Counted from the stretch's first letter, positions 43,430-53,261 are shown. The stretch: DNA of 64,000 nucleotides from Pseudomonas helvetica (GCF_039908645.1 NZ_CP150917.1:1832501-1896500), one strand, 5' to 3'. The notes: generated by a model from the sequence alone, not told the origin. Program-made: numbers and translations.

Positions 43430-43870
43430 CGATCTTTTGACCTTGGCAGCCGACCCATCTCTCGCAGATGTACACAGTCCAGCTGTGGGAGCCGGGCTTG
43501 CCCGCGATGGCGGCCTGGCAGCCGACCAATCTCTTGCAGGTGTACATATCCATTCCTGCGGTAACGGCCACTTACGGTTTCGCTCTTACAGCGACTCCCT
43601 TTGGCAGACGCCCCAAAGGAAGCAAAGGTCTTCGCCCCAAGCGTACGGCTCCTCGCCTAGGCTCGGCGTCCCCTCACTCCGGTGTCCATCAGGGGGCATC
43701 GCCTACGGTCTGCTTCGCGACGACCTCCTCTCGATGTGTTCGACTGCGTCGAACGGCGCTGCGCGCCCACCCCCTGATGAACACCTCCACTCGGCCTCCC
43801 GAAGGGGCGGGTGGATCAAGATCAAAAGCTGCAGGCGAGCTAACGCTCGGCCTGTTGAGTGGTGAAGGCG
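43430..43870. repeat. Pseudomonas-type long intergenic repeat
   Basis: This stretch between the giant glycosyltransferase and the CDP-sugar cassette holds REP-like pieces (GTGGGAGCCGGGCTTGCCCG near 43484) and then a conserved-looking block with ACTCCCTTTGGCAGACGCCC, CAAAGGAAGCAAAGGTCTTC and GCTAACGCTCGGCC. The block resembles one I know from intergenic regions of the P. fluorescens group, where it gives rise to false ORFs. The open frames here have no ribosome sites or domain. It may have been a recombination point at the edge of the sugar cassette. Confidence 0.6.
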
Positions 43871-43953
43871 AGCCGCTTCATTGCGGGTGGTTGATATCTG
43901 CAGCCTGCGTCAGCTCCAGTTCCTGTGTCAGCGCTAGCTGGCGCGTTTCCTGC

Positions 43954-43979
43954 AAGTCCCCCTCAAAATCGCCATAAAT
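43954..43979 (+). promoter_or_regulatory. sigma-28 promoter candidate for the CDP-sugar cassette
   Basis: CAAG, a 14-base spacer and GCCATAAA lie 116 bases before rfbF. The consensus in pseudomonads is TCAAG-N14-GCCGATAA, so the spacing is exact and the -10 is partial. It would tie sugar synthesis to flagellin timing. The same layout, with a better -10, precedes fliC. Confidence 0.4.
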
Positions 43980-44094
43980 CGAGCATGTGCGGTGCAGCCA
44001 GAGAGTGATGGGTGCAGCCTCATACGATTTATCCAGACGGTCGCAAAGCCTTGCAGGGCTTGGGCTGGCGCTGTGACGAACAAGAGGGGACAAG

Positions 44095-44868
44095 ATGAAG
44101 GCAGTTATTCTGGCGGGTGGCCTGGGCACGCGGATCAGCGAAGAGTCGCACCTCAAGCCCAAGCCGATGATCGAGATCGGCGGCAAGCCAATTCTCTGGC
44201 ACATCATGAAGCAGTATTCCGCACACGGAATTCACGACTTCGTGATTTGCCTGGGCTACAAGGGCTACGCGATCAAGGACTTCTTCGCCAACTACTTCCT
44301 GCACACCTCTGACGTCACCTTCGACATGTCGAACAACCGCATGGACGTTCACCAGAACTACAGCGAGCCTTGGCGTGTCACCTTGATCGACACCGGCGAA
44401 GAAACCATGACCGGTGGCCGTTTGCGTCGTGCCAGCCGCTATCTGGAAGATCAGGAAGCGTTCTGCTTCACCTATGGCGACGGTGTTTCGGACCTCAATA
44501 TTGGTGCCCTGGTGGATTTTCACTTGAGCAGCGGCAAGCTGGCGACGGTTACGGCGGTACAGCCACCAGGACGTTACGGCGCGCTGGAGCGCGACGGTGA
44601 TCTGGTGCGCGGTTTCACCGAGAAGCCTCGCGGTGATGGCGGCTGGATCAACGGTGGCTTCTTTGTCTTGTCGCCCAAAGTGCTGTCGCTGATCAAAGCC
44701 GACGAGACGGTCTGGGAATCCGAACCGCTGATGACCTTGGCGGCCGAGGGGCAACTGAACGCTTTCCAGCACGATGGTTTCTGGCACCCGATGGACACCC
44801 TGCGTGACAAGAATCATCTGGAGCACCTGTGGCAGAGCGGGGAGGCCCCATGGAAGCAGTGGGACTGA
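44095..44868 (+). CDS. rfbF: glucose-1-phosphate cytidylyltransferase
   Basis: A 257-residue nucleotidyltransferase. The pyrophosphorylase signature [20 protein letters not shown] followed by [11 protein letters not shown] is at the N-terminus, and the CDP-glucose-specific segments [20 protein letters not shown] and [17 protein letters not shown] follow. It makes CDP-glucose from CTP and glucose-1-phosphate, the entry step of CDP-deoxysugar synthesis. Its 3' end overlaps rfbG by 19 bases, so it starts a tightly coupled cassette of seven genes inside the flagellar island. Confidence 0.95.
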   Translation: MKAVILAGGLGTRISEESHLKPKPMIEIGGKPILWHIMKQYSAHGIHDFVICLGYKGYAIKDFFANYFLHTSDVTFDMSNNRMDVHQNYSEPWRVTLIDTGEETMTGGRLRRASRYLEDQEAFCFTYGDGVSDLNIGALVDFHLSSGKLATVTAVQPPGRYGALERDGDLVRGFTEKPRGDGGWINGGFFVLSPKVLSLIKADETVWESEPLMTLAAEGQLNAFQHDGFWHPMDTLRDKNHLEHLWQSGEAPWKQWD

Positions 44869-45932
44869 GTTCGCAATTCTGGCGCGGCAAGCGGGTACTG
44901 GTCACCGGTCACACCGGTTTCAAAGGCAGTTGGTTGACGCTTTGGCTGCAAAGCCTGGGGGCTGAGGTCACAGGCTTTGCCCTGGACCCGTCCACCGAAC
45001 CGAGTCTGTTCGAACTGGCGCGCGTTGCTGAAGGCATCAACGATCAGCGCGGTGACTTGCGTGACCTGGCGGCCTTACTGGAACTGATCGCCGAGGCTCA
45101 GCCAGAAATCGTCCTGCATCTGGCAGCGCAACCATTGGTGCGCGAAGGCTACCGTGACCCGCTCGGGACTTACTCAAGCAACGTCATGGGAACGCTCAAT
45201 CTGCTGGAAGCGATTCGTCAGATCGGCGGGGTGCGCGCGTGCGTGCTGGTGACCACAGACAAGGTCTACGCCAATCAGGAATGGCTGTGGCCCTATCGCG
45301 AGAACGAAGCCCTTGGCGGCCATGATCCTTACAGCAGCAGCAAGGCCTGTTGCGAGTTGTTGGCGCAGTCTTACGCAGCTTCGTTTTTCCCTGCCGAGCG
45401 GCATGCCGAGCACGGTCTGGCACTGGCCACTGCGCGTGCCGGGAATGTGCTCGGTGGCGGCGATTTCGCCCCGGAACGTCTGATCCCCGATGTGCTCAAG
45501 GCGTGGTCGGCGAATGAACCGGTGACCCTGCGTTATCCACAGGCCGTTCGCCCTTGGCAGCACGCGCTGGAACCGCTGGCCGGTTACCTGCAACTGGCGG
45601 CGGGTCTGTATGAGCAGGGTCCGAAATTCGCCGGTGCGTGGAACTTCGGGCCGAGTGAAAGCGATATGTGCAGCGTCGGTGAGGTGGTCGAACTGCTCTC
45701 CAGGCGTTGGCCGCACGCGCGAGGTTTGCGTGTCGAACCGAGCGAGTTGCATGAGGCCGGCCTGTTACGCCTGGACAGCAGTCGCGCCCGTCAGTTGTTG
45801 GCATGGCAGCCGCGCTGGTCGCTGCAAGACTGTCTGACGCACACTCTGGATTGGCACCTGGCCTGGGAAAATGGCGATGACATGCGTGCCATCACGCTGC
45901 ACCAGCTGAACCTGTATCGGGGGCCGCTGTGA
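44850..45932 (+). CDS. rfbG: CDP-glucose 4,6-dehydratase
   Basis: A 360-residue SDR enzyme. The nucleotide-binding [20 protein letters not shown], the active site [11 protein letters not shown] and the catalytic [11 protein letters not shown] (Tyr and Lys) are visible. It forms CDP-4-keto-6-deoxyglucose. ATG 44850 follows GGGGAGG and lies inside the end of rfbF. Its stop codon overlaps the GTG start of the epimerase gene. No RfbH-type 3-dehydrase gene is nearby, so the product is unlikely to be a 3,6-dideoxyhexose. Confidence 0.94.
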   Translation: MEAVGLSSQFWRGKRVLVTGHTGFKGSWLTLWLQSLGAEVTGFALDPSTEPSLFELARVAEGINDQRGDLRDLAALLELIAEAQPEIVLHLAAQPLVREGYRDPLGTYSSNVMGTLNLLEAIRQIGGVRACVLVTTDKVYANQEWLWPYRENEALGGHDPYSSSKACCELLAQSYAASFFPAERHAEHGLALATARAGNVLGGGDFAPERLIPDVLKAWSANEPVTLRYPQAVRPWQHALEPLAGYLQLAAGLYEQGPKFAGAWNFGPSESDMCSVGEVVELLSRRWPHARGLRVEPSELHEAGLLRLDSSRARQLLAWQPRWSLQDCLTHTLDWHLAWENGDDMRAITLHQLNLYRGPL

Positions 45933-46489
45933 GTGAGTTTTGCATCAGTGCGTTACCTCTCCAGGGCTTGTTCAGTGTTCAGCACAAACGTCATGAAGAT
46001 CAGCGCGGGCACTTCGCCCGGTTGTTCTGCGAGAGCAGCCTGAACGCCTTTGGCGAGTCGTTCCATATTCGTCAGATCAACCAGTCCTGCACCCGTGAGC
46101 GCGGCAGCGTGCGCGGTTTGCATTATCAGAATGCCCAGGCCCCGGAAGCCAAGCTGATCACCTGCCTGCGCGGTGAAGTCTGGGATGTTGCGGTCGACCT
46201 GCGACCGGACTCGGCGACCTTTTTGCAATGGCACGCCGAGCACCTGCGCGCCGGTGATGGTCGCAGCCTGTTGATTCCAGCAGGTTTCGCCCATGGCTTT
46301 CAGACCTTGAGCGACGATGCCGAGCTGCTCTATTTGCACAGCGCCGATTATGCGCCGGATCACGAGGGCGGCCTGTCGGTGCTCGATCCGCGTCTGGCGA
46401 TTGCCTGGCCCGAGCCTGTCAAAAATCTGTCGACCCGGGATGCCGCCCATCCCTGGCTGGATGACCAATTCCCTGGAGTGCGTCTATGA
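45929..46489 (+). CDS. dTDP-4-dehydrorhamnose 3,5-epimerase family protein (acts on a CDP-ketosugar)
   Basis: A 186-residue RmlC-type cupin. HKRHEDQRGHFARLF, QINQSCTRERGSVRGLHYQN (catalytic His) and VWDVAVDLRPDSATFLQWHA are the family motifs. RmlC epimerises at C3 and/or C5 of 4-keto-6-deoxy sugars. With CDP-4-keto-6-deoxyglucose made by the previous gene, a CDP-linked substrate is inferred. The GTG start overlaps the rfbG stop codon (GTGA), and its own stop codon overlaps the next ATG. Confidence 0.85.
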   Translation: MSEFCISALPLQGLFSVQHKRHEDQRGHFARLFCESSLNAFGESFHIRQINQSCTRERGSVRGLHYQNAQAPEAKLITCLRGEVWDVAVDLRPDSATFLQWHAEHLRAGDGRSLLIPAGFAHGFQTLSDDAELLYLHSADYAPDHEGGLSVLDPRLAIAWPEPVKNLSTRDAAHPWLDDQFPGVRL

Positions 46490-47712
46490 ATTGCCGAGGT
46501 TGCGGCACCCCGTTGGCGTTGCCATTGATCGATCTGGGCACCTCGCCGCCGTCCAACGCGTACCTGCGGGCGGAGCAGTTGGAGCAGGCCGAGCAATGGA
46601 TCCCGTTGAAGGTCGCGGTCTGCCAGGAGTGCTGGCTGGTGCAGACCGAGGACTACACCCGCGCTGACAGTCTGTTCGATGCCGACTATGCGTATTTCAG
46701 TTCGTTTTCCAGCACCTGGCTGGCCCATGCCGATCGGTATGTGGCCGAGATGGTCGAGCGTTTCGGGCTGACCGCCGACAGCCGTGTGGTGGAAATTGCC
46801 GCCAACGATGGCTACTTGCTGCAGTACGTTGCACAACGCGGTATCCGTTGCCTCGGCGTCGAGCCGACCCGCAGCACAGCACAGGCCGCGCGGGAAAAAG
46901 GCCTGGACATACGCGAGCTGTTCTTCGGTCGCGACAGCGCCTCGCAGTTGCTGAGCGAAGGCTGGGGCGCGGACCTGATGGCCGCCAACAATGTGCTGGC
47001 GCATGTGCCGGACATCAATGATTTTCTCGGCGGTTTCGCGACGCTGCTCAAGCCCACGGGCGTGGCGACGTTCGAGTTTCCGCAGTTGCTGACGCTGATG
47101 GCCGGGCAGCAGTTCGACACCCTTTACCACGAGCACTATTCCTATCTGTCGCTGACCGCCGTGCAACGTTTGTGCGAGCGCAATGGCCTGGAAGTTTTCG
47201 ATGTCAGTGAGTTGCCGACCCATGGCGGCTCACTGCGGGTGTTCGTGCAGCGTGCCGAGGGTGTGCGCCGTGAAGTAACGCCTGCCGTGCAACAACAGTT
47301 GCAGGTCGAGCAGGCGGCCGGAGTCAAAACCGCTGCTTACTACACGACCCTGGCCCCGGCCGCGGAACAGATCAAACACGCACTGCTGCGTTTCCTCTTA
47401 CAGGCCAAGGCCGAGGGCAAACGCGTAGTCGGTTATGGCGCCGCCGCCAAAGGCAATACCTTGCTCAACTATGCCGGGGTCAAGCCAGACCTGCTGGCCT
47501 GGGTCGCGGATGCGAGTCCGCACAAGCAAGGAAAGTTCTTGCCGGGCAGTCGCATTCCGGTGGTGTCTCCCGAGCGGATTGAAATCGAGAAACCGGACTA
47601 TGTCCTGGTGCTGCCATGGAACCTGCTGGACGAGATCACCCAGCAATACGCAGTTGTCCGCAGTTGGGGCGGGCGTTTTGTCGTTGCCATTCCGGAGTTG
47701 AGCTTCAGATGA
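46486..47712 (+). CDS. sugar C-methyltransferase (NovU/TylC3/TcaB9 family)
   Basis: A 408-residue SAM-dependent methyltransferase. The N-terminal zinc site is CRGCG and CQECW (CxxC pairs near residues 3-6 and 39-42); the SAM-binding core is VVEIAANDGYLLQYVAQRGI; the catalytic region FPQLLTLMAGQQFDTLYHEH and the C-terminal domain with VVGYGAAAKGNTLLNYAG follow. Relatives add a methyl group at C3 of NDP-4-keto-6-deoxysugars. It is coupled to the epimerase (ATGA overlap), which predicts a branched-chain sugar. The exact carbon methylated cannot be read from the sequence. Confidence 0.88.
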   Translation: MNCRGCGTPLALPLIDLGTSPPSNAYLRAEQLEQAEQWIPLKVAVCQECWLVQTEDYTRADSLFDADYAYFSSFSSTWLAHADRYVAEMVERFGLTADSRVVEIAANDGYLLQYVAQRGIRCLGVEPTRSTAQAAREKGLDIRELFFGRDSASQLLSEGWGADLMAANNVLAHVPDINDFLGGFATLLKPTGVATFEFPQLLTLMAGQQFDTLYHEHYSYLSLTAVQRLCERNGLEVFDVSELPTHGGSLRVFVQRAEGVRREVTPAVQQQLQVEQAAGVKTAAYYTTLAPAAEQIKHALLRFLLQAKAEGKRVVGYGAAAKGNTLLNYAGVKPDLLAWVADASPHKQGKFLPGSRIPVVSPERIEIEKPDYVLVLPWNLLDEITQQYAVVRSWGGRFVVAIPELSFR

Positions 47713-48830
47713 GCCGAATTCACTACACCAAGCCCAGTGTGGGCGAGCTGGAAGCCAAGTACGTGCTGGATGCTGTGCAGCATGGCTGGGGCGAGCGTTG
47801 CTACGAATACATCACACGTTTCGAGAAGTCCTTCGCGCAGCACATGGGCGTGCCCTATGCCATCGCGACCTCCAGCTGTACCGGCGCCTTGCACATGGGC
47901 ATGGCCGCATTGGGAATCGGTCCGGGCGATGAAGTGATTCTGGCCAACACCAACTGGATCGCCTCGGCGGCCCCTATCGATTACCTGGGCGCGACGCCGG
48001 TTTTTGTCGACGTGTTGCCGGACAGCTGGTGCCTGGACCCGGAGCAGGTTCGGCAAGCCATTACGCCACGGACCAAAGCCATCGTGGCGGTGCATTTGTA
48101 CGGCAACCTGTGCGATCTGGACACGCTGCTTGCGATCGGCCGCGAGAACGGGATTGCGGTCATCGAAGACGCCGCCGAAGCCATCGGCTCGCAATGGCGT
48201 GGTAAAGCCGCGGGTTCGTTGGGGGCCTTCGGCGCCTTCTCCTTTCATGGCACCAAGACCATGACCACCGGGGAAGGCGGGATTTTCGTGACCTCGGACA
48301 AGGCGCTGTATGACCGAGTGCTGACACTCTCCAACCACGGTCGGGTCAGTGGCAGCACGCGGCAGTTTTGGCCGGATTTCATTGGTTTCAAATACAAGAT
48401 GAGCAATCTGCAGGCCGCCATCGGTTGTGCCCAGATCGAACGTGTCGATGAGCTGATTGCCCGCAAACGCGCGATCTTCGATCGGTATGCCCAGGGGCTG
48501 CTGGATATCCCGTTGCTGTCCATGAACCCGCAACCTGAGCATTCCAGGAACGGTTACTGGATGCCCACCGTGGTGTTCCATGAAAGCACCGGTATTACCC
48601 GAGAGTTGTTGATCGAAGCCTTTCAAGCAGCGGATATCGATGCCCGGGTATTTTTCTGGCCATTGTCGGCGCTGCCGATGTTTGCCGATAAGCCGGTGCA
48701 CACGCCGATGGCTGTCTCGCTGTCGGAACGGGCGATCAATCTGCCGAGCTACCACGACATGACCGACGCTGATCAACAGCGGGTGATCGAGGTGATTCGC
48801 ACGGTCTGCCAGCAAAGGAATGTGCTGTGA
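47709..48830 (+). CDS. DegT/DnrJ/EryC1/StrS PLP-dependent sugar aminotransferase
   Basis: A 373-residue aminotransferase of the NDP-sugar group. [20 protein letters not shown], the aspartate in [20 protein letters not shown] and the PLP lysine in [15 protein letters not shown] are present, with the C-terminal NLPSYHDMT segment. It resembles perosamine-synthetase-type enzymes that aminate a 4-keto carbon. In this cassette it should aminate the C-methylated CDP-4-keto sugar. It overlaps the previous stop codon (ATGA) and the next start. Confidence 0.9.
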   Translation: MSRIHYTKPSVGELEAKYVLDAVQHGWGERCYEYITRFEKSFAQHMGVPYAIATSSCTGALHMGMAALGIGPGDEVILANTNWIASAAPIDYLGATPVFVDVLPDSWCLDPEQVRQAITPRTKAIVAVHLYGNLCDLDTLLAIGRENGIAVIEDAAEAIGSQWRGKAAGSLGAFGAFSFHGTKTMTTGEGGIFVTSDKALYDRVLTLSNHGRVSGSTRQFWPDFIGFKYKMSNLQAAIGCAQIERVDELIARKRAIFDRYAQGLLDIPLLSMNPQPEHSRNGYWMPTVVFHESTGITRELLIEAFQAADIDARVFFWPLSALPMFADKPVHTPMAVSLSERAINLPSYHDMTDADQQRVIEVIRTVCQQRNVL

Positions 48831-49492
48831 AGGTCTACCTGTTGGGGGCGGCAAACCCTGAAGCCGTGCGGATGATTGGTTCCGTCAAACGAGCCAACCC
48901 TGCCATGGAGTTTGCCTTTCTCGACAACGATGCAGTCAAGCACGGCACGCTGTTTCATGGCGTGCCGGTGATCGGTGGGGTAGAGCGTGTGGCCGACTTG
49001 AAAGGCCCGGACACGCACTTCGTGAACCTGATCACCCGCGACACCAGAACCCGTTACGAGACGACGCGGCAGATCATCGAGGCCGGCGGAACACTGGGCA
49101 ACTTCCTGCACCCCGGCATCGATCTGAGCATGACGCGCATGGGCACCGGCAACTATCTCCAGGAAGGCGTGATCATTCAGGCCGAAGTGTCCCTGGGCGA
49201 TAACAGCAGCATCAGCTACGGCAGCCTGATCGGGCACGAAGGCCGCATCGGGCACAGCGTATTCATGGCGCCCGGAGTAGCCATCGCCGGCTGTGTCGAA
49301 GTGGGGGACGGGGCTTTCATCGGCACTAACGCCACCATTCTTCCGCGTTTGCGCATTGGTCGCTGGGCAACGGTCGGCGCCGGCGCCGTGGTCACCCGGA
49401 ACGTTCCCGACTATGCCGTTGTCGTCGGCAATCCCGCACGAATTATCAAGACTCAGGCCGTCCCTTATCAGGACGGTCGGGTTTTCAACTAA
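48827..49492 (+). CDS. NeuD-type sugar N-acyltransferase (left-handed beta-helix)
   Basis: A 221-residue protein: an N-terminal nucleotide-sugar-binding half ([20 protein letters not shown]) and a C-terminal hexapeptide-repeat beta-helix ([40 protein letters not shown]). It ends with the typical [14 protein letters not shown]. The histidine in IGHEGRIGH is the likely catalytic base. Such enzymes transfer acetyl or hydroxyacyl groups to the amino group of a 4-aminosugar, following the aminotransferase. The start is GTG overlapping the previous stop codon. The acyl donor is unknown. Confidence 0.87.
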   Translation: MKVYLLGAANPEAVRMIGSVKRANPAMEFAFLDNDAVKHGTLFHGVPVIGGVERVADLKGPDTHFVNLITRDTRTRYETTRQIIEAGGTLGNFLHPGIDLSMTRMGTGNYLQEGVIIQAEVSLGDNSSISYGSLIGHEGRIGHSVFMAPGVAIAGCVEVGDGAFIGTNATILPRLRIGRWATVGAGAVVTRNVPDYAVVVGNPARIIKTQAVPYQDGRVFN

Positions 49493-49517
49493 CAACACCC
49501 CGTATCGGAGCGTTTGC

Positions 49518-50246
49518 ATGAATCCTCATGAGCAGTTTCGCGAAGAAGTAAGCCAGAACATCGAAGGCTTGCAGCAAGACAAAAAACTTCAGTCCGAGTC
49601 GCTGGACTGGGTCGGTGTCACGGCCAAGCACAAATACACCTACAACTTCAGCTGGATGGGCCGGCCGATCATTCAGTTTCCCCAGGACATGGTTGCCATG
49701 CAGGAAATCATCTGGGACCTGCGCCCGGATGTGATCGTCGAAACGGGCATCGCCCACGGCGGCTCCCTGGTGTTTTACGCCTCGATGCTGGAACTGATCG
49801 GCCACGGCGAAGTGCTAGGTGTGGACATCGACATTCGTCAACACAACCGCGATGCCATTGAAGCCCACCCGATGGCGCGCCGGATCAGCATGATCCAGGG
49901 TTCGAGCATCGATCCGGCCATCGTTGAAGAAGTGCGTGCACGGGTGGCTGGCAAGAAAGTGCTGGTGGTTCTGGACTCCAACCATACCCACGAACACGTG
50001 CTTGAAGAGTTGCGCCTGTACGCACCGTTGGTGTCGGTCGGCAGCTACTGCGTGGTGATGGACACCGTGGTCGAAGACATGCCGGAAGATGCTTTCCCGG
50101 ATCGTCCGTGGGGCAAGGGTGATAACCCGAAAACTGCGGTCTGGGCCTACCTGGAAGAAAACCGCGATTTTGAAATCGATGCGCGGATTCACAGCAAGCT
50201 GCTGATCACCGTGGCGCCGGACGGCTATCTGCGTCGGGTTCGTTAA
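49518..50246 (+). CDS. CmcI-family SAM-dependent O-methyltransferase
   Basis: A 242-residue protein of the cephalosporin hydroxylase/rhamnosyl O-methyltransferase family. The SAM pocket VIVETGIAHGGSLVFYASML, EVLGVDIDIRQHNRDAIEAH and the metal-binding VVLDSNHTHEHVLEELRLYA are evident. It probably O-methylates the sugar or a glycan end. It is the last gene of the CDP-sugar cassette, 25 bases after the acyltransferase, and 55 bases before the second giant glycosyltransferase. Confidence 0.85.
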   Translation: MNPHEQFREEVSQNIEGLQQDKKLQSESLDWVGVTAKHKYTYNFSWMGRPIIQFPQDMVAMQEIIWDLRPDVIVETGIAHGGSLVFYASMLELIGHGEVLGVDIDIRQHNRDAIEAHPMARRISMIQGSSIDPAIVEEVRARVAGKKVLVVLDSNHTHEHVLEELRLYAPLVSVGSYCVVMDTVVEDMPEDAFPDRPWGKGDNPKTAVWAYLEENRDFEIDARIHSKLLITVAPDGYLRRVR

Positions 50247-50301
50247 GCAACGACATCATTGTTGAGTTCATCGGGCGATACGCCGGTTGTGGGGAGAAAT
50301 T

Positions 50302-53232
50302 ATGCAAGGCAAGTGCGGTTCTGAAAGCGGATTACCATTGAACGAGTTGTTGACGGTGGTACTCATCACCCACAACCGACCGGCCTTTGCGCGCCGGGCG
50401 GTGAAGTTCTACAGCACCTTGCCTTGCAGGATTCTGGTGCTGGACTCTTCGAGCCAGGTCACCGATGGCATCGACGGCGTGTACCCCACGGTCGACTATC
50501 AGCACCTGCCGCAGTACGGTTACTGGGGCATTCGGGCCAAGCTCGACTACGGCGTGCAGCAAGTCACCACGCCGTACATGGTGTTTGCCGCCGACGATGA
50601 CTTCATCGTGCATGACGCCCTCGACGCTTCGGTATCGTTCCTGGAAGAAAATCCGGATTACGGCATGTGCCATGGCTATTGCCTGATGTACCTGACCCTG
50701 GCCAACAGCGTGAGCTACTACCGCCGGGACAAGAAGGTCTGTGAAGACTACTCGTCCGAACGTGCGCAGGACCGGGTCATCGATTTCATGCACCAGTACA
50801 TCCCGCCGTTCTATGCGGTTCACCGCACCGAGCTGTTGCGTGACTGGTACGCGCTCATGCCAGAGAACACCATCTTCGAATGGCAGGAAATCGGCCATGC
50901 GTACTACATGCTGGCAATGGCCAAGGCGCGAATTCTGCCGATCCCGTATGTGGTGCGAGAGGTCAATTACATTGAGTCGGAGCACAACACCGAGATCTAC
51001 AGCACCCTGACCCTTGCCGATGCCAAGTCGGTAGCGGACCGTGAAGCGTTCGCCCAATTGCTGGCGACGTTGCCGAGTAGCCGCACCGGTCTTGACGCGG
51101 AGCAGGCCAGGCAACTGGCACTGGACAGTTTCGAGGCGCTGGCCGACAGCTTGCGCAACCGTCGGGCGTTGACTGCCGAGCCGATTTTCGAATCGCGCTG
51201 GAACAATGTGCAGAAGGGGCCAGATCGCCAATTCGGGCTTTTGCAATATGTCGAAATGCCTTTCTACAATCAAAAGTTCTTCGACCTGTTGAGCCAGTTC
51301 GAATTTCTGCTTCACGCCATGCCGGCCGGCCGCGTTCAGCTTCAGGGGCTCGAAGGTATCTGGACGATGCAGGCTGACATGATGCGGCCCCGCAACAACG
51401 ACACCCCTGAAAGCGTTATCGAGCGACTGGGGCACGCGTACGGCAGCAACCCGTTCAACCGTCAGGTGGTCAAGCGCCTGGCGCAGCAGTTGGAGCTTCT
51501 GGGCGAAGCGGACGACGCGCGGGACATGTTTGCCTGGGCCGAGCGCCTGGACGCGGTGACGACCCAGGGCAACGACGAGGTGTTCGGTGCCATGCGCTCC
51601 GGTCGCCTGCTCAAGTGGCTGGCGGCGCGCGCCCCGGACGCTGACGAAGTCGCTGCGACGTCACGTTATCTGGCCGCCCACAACGGCGGTCCACAGTTTG
51701 GCATTCTGGTGCTGGACCTCGACAACGACGCGGCCAAGCTGCAGATCACCCTCGACAGTTTGCTGGAAGGCCACAACCATGCCTTCAAGATCGTGGTGTT
51801 CACCACCGGTGAGCCGCTGGCGGCAACGACGGTGCACAACACGCTGCATTTCGTTCGCGTAACCCCGGCCAACCATGTCGACAAGCTCAATCAGATCGCG
51901 CGTCAATCGCCGTGCGACTGGCTGCTGCTGACCGAGGCGGGGGACGAGTTCACTGCTGGTGGTTTGTTGCGCGCAGGTCTGGAACTGCACGCCGCGCCTG
52001 ACTGTCGAGCAGTGGCGGCGGACGAGATTCAGCGTGACACCAATGGCGCGCTGATCGATGTGTTCCGCCCAGGCTTCAACCTCGATTTGCTGCAAAGCCT
52101 GCCAGCGCTGATGGCGCGGCATTGGCTGATCCGCAAGGATGTGTTGTTGGAAGCAGGCGGTTACCAGGCCGACTTCAGCAAGGCACTGGAGTTCGACCTG
52201 CTACTGCGCATCATCGAGCAGGGCGGCCTGGCCTGGCTGGCTCATCTGGACGAACCGTTGCTGATCGCCCGGGCGCCGGTGCTGGAAGACAACGCCCACG
52301 AGCGCCAGGCGTTGATCCGTCACCTTGCGACCCGTGGCTACAAGGCGCAAATCAGCTCCGCCGAGCCTGGTACTTATCAAATCGATTACCGTCATGCCGA
52401 GCGTCCGCTGGTGTCGATCATCGTGGCCAGCCAGGACAACCTGGCGCAGCTGCAACGTTGCCTGACCGGCATTGTGCAACGAACCCGCTACACCCGTTAC
52501 GAAGTGCTGATCGCCGATAACGCGAGCCAGTCACCGGACATCCTTCGATGGCTGGACGGCCTCGGGCAGCCGGGCGACAAGATTCAAGTCCTGCGGGCGC
52601 ACGAGCGTCTCAGCCTGTCGGCGTTGTACAACGAGGCCAGTCAGCAGGTCCAGGGTGAATACCTGGTGCTACTGGCGGCGGACAGTGAAGTGGTCAACCC
52701 GAACTGGCTCGAATCCCTGCTCAACCAGGCCCAGCGCCCGGAAGTCGGGGTGGTTGGCACCAAGCTGCTGGATCACGACGGCAAGGTGACTCAGGCCGGG
52801 CTGATTCTGGGCATGAACGATGGCGTCGGTTCGGCTTTCGTTGGCGAGTCCAAGGATGCCAAAGGCTATATGAACCGTCTGGTGCTGGAGCAGAACTATT
52901 CGGCCGTTTCGGCTGTATGCCTGATGATCCGCAAAGCGCTGTTCGACGAGGTTGGCGGGCTGGACGAACAGGCGTTTGCCAATGCCTACGGCGATGTCGA
53001 CCTGTGCCTCAAGGCAGGTCAGGCCGGCTATCTGGTGGTATGGACACCGCAAGTGCAGGTTATCCATCCTGGCACCTTGCCCGATGCACCGCAGGCGCTT
53101 GCGGCCTTGCGTGAAAAATGGGCCGGGCCGTTCCAGCACGATCTGGCGTACAACAAGAACCTCGCCCTGACCGGCAAGGGTTTCACTCTTGGCAATCCGA
53201 CCAGCGTGGATTGGGCGCGGTTGCTGGTTTAA
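50302..53232 (+). CDS. giant two-module glycosyltransferase of the flagellar island
   Basis: A 976-residue protein. Module 1 (about 1-310) is a TIGR00180-like glycosyltransferase (LLTVVLITHNRPAFARRAVK, MVFAADDDFIVHD with the metal motif). A helical middle (about 310-480) has a TPR-like stretch. After a degenerate GT2-like part (about 485-650), module 2 (about 660-960) is GT2 (RPLVSIIVASQDNLAQLQRC) with an atypical acidic motif LLAADSEVV. It is related in its C-terminal half to the protein at 39802. The start at 50302 has a GGGGAGAAA site. It probably adds successive sugars of the flagellin glycan. Confidence 0.82.
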   Translation: MQGKCGSESGLPLNELLTVVLITHNRPAFARRAVKFYSTLPCRILVLDSSSQVTDGIDGVYPTVDYQHLPQYGYWGIRAKLDYGVQQVTTPYMVFAADDDFIVHDALDASVSFLEENPDYGMCHGYCLMYLTLANSVSYYRRDKKVCEDYSSERAQDRVIDFMHQYIPPFYAVHRTELLRDWYALMPENTIFEWQEIGHAYYMLAMAKARILPIPYVVREVNYIESEHNTEIYSTLTLADAKSVADREAFAQLLATLPSSRTGLDAEQARQLALDSFEALADSLRNRRALTAEPIFESRWNNVQKGPDRQFGLLQYVEMPFYNQKFFDLLSQFEFLLHAMPAGRVQLQGLEGIWTMQADMMRPRNNDTPESVIERLGHAYGSNPFNRQVVKRLAQQLELLGEADDARDMFAWAERLDAVTTQGNDEVFGAMRSGRLLKWLAARAPDADEVAATSRYLAAHNGGPQFGILVLDLDNDAAKLQITLDSLLEGHNHAFKIVVFTTGEPLAATTVHNTLHFVRVTPANHVDKLNQIARQSPCDWLLLTEAGDEFTAGGLLRAGLELHAAPDCRAVAADEIQRDTNGALIDVFRPGFNLDLLQSLPALMARHWLIRKDVLLEAGGYQADFSKALEFDLLLRIIEQGGLAWLAHLDEPLLIARAPVLEDNAHERQALIRHLATRGYKAQISSAEPGTYQIDYRHAERPLVSIIVASQDNLAQLQRCLTGIVQRTRYTRYEVLIADNASQSPDILRWLDGLGQPGDKIQVLRAHERLSLSALYNEASQQVQGEYLVLLAADSEVVNPNWLESLLNQAQRPEVGVVGTKLLDHDGKVTQAGLILGMNDGVGSAFVGESKDAKGYMNRLVLEQNYSAVSAVCLMIRKALFDEVGGLDEQAFANAYGDVDLCLKAGQAGYLVVWTPQVQVIHPGTLPDAPQALAALREKWAGPFQHDLAYNKNLALTGKGFTLGNPTSVDWARLLV

Positions 53233-53261
53233 GTCTGGCGCACAGGTAAAAGGATCGCGGC

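Noticed and set aside
43468..43977. Overlapping open frames of up to 169 codons in the gap before rfbF
   Set aside because: They lack ribosome sites and domain patterns and lie in a block resembling a dispersed Pseudomonas repeat known to create false genes.
44095..48830. CDP-sugar genes interpreted as a 3,6-dideoxyhexose (abequose/tyvelose-type) O-antigen cluster
   Set aside because: No RfbH-type 3-dehydrase or matching reductase is present, and the cassette lies between flagellar genes.
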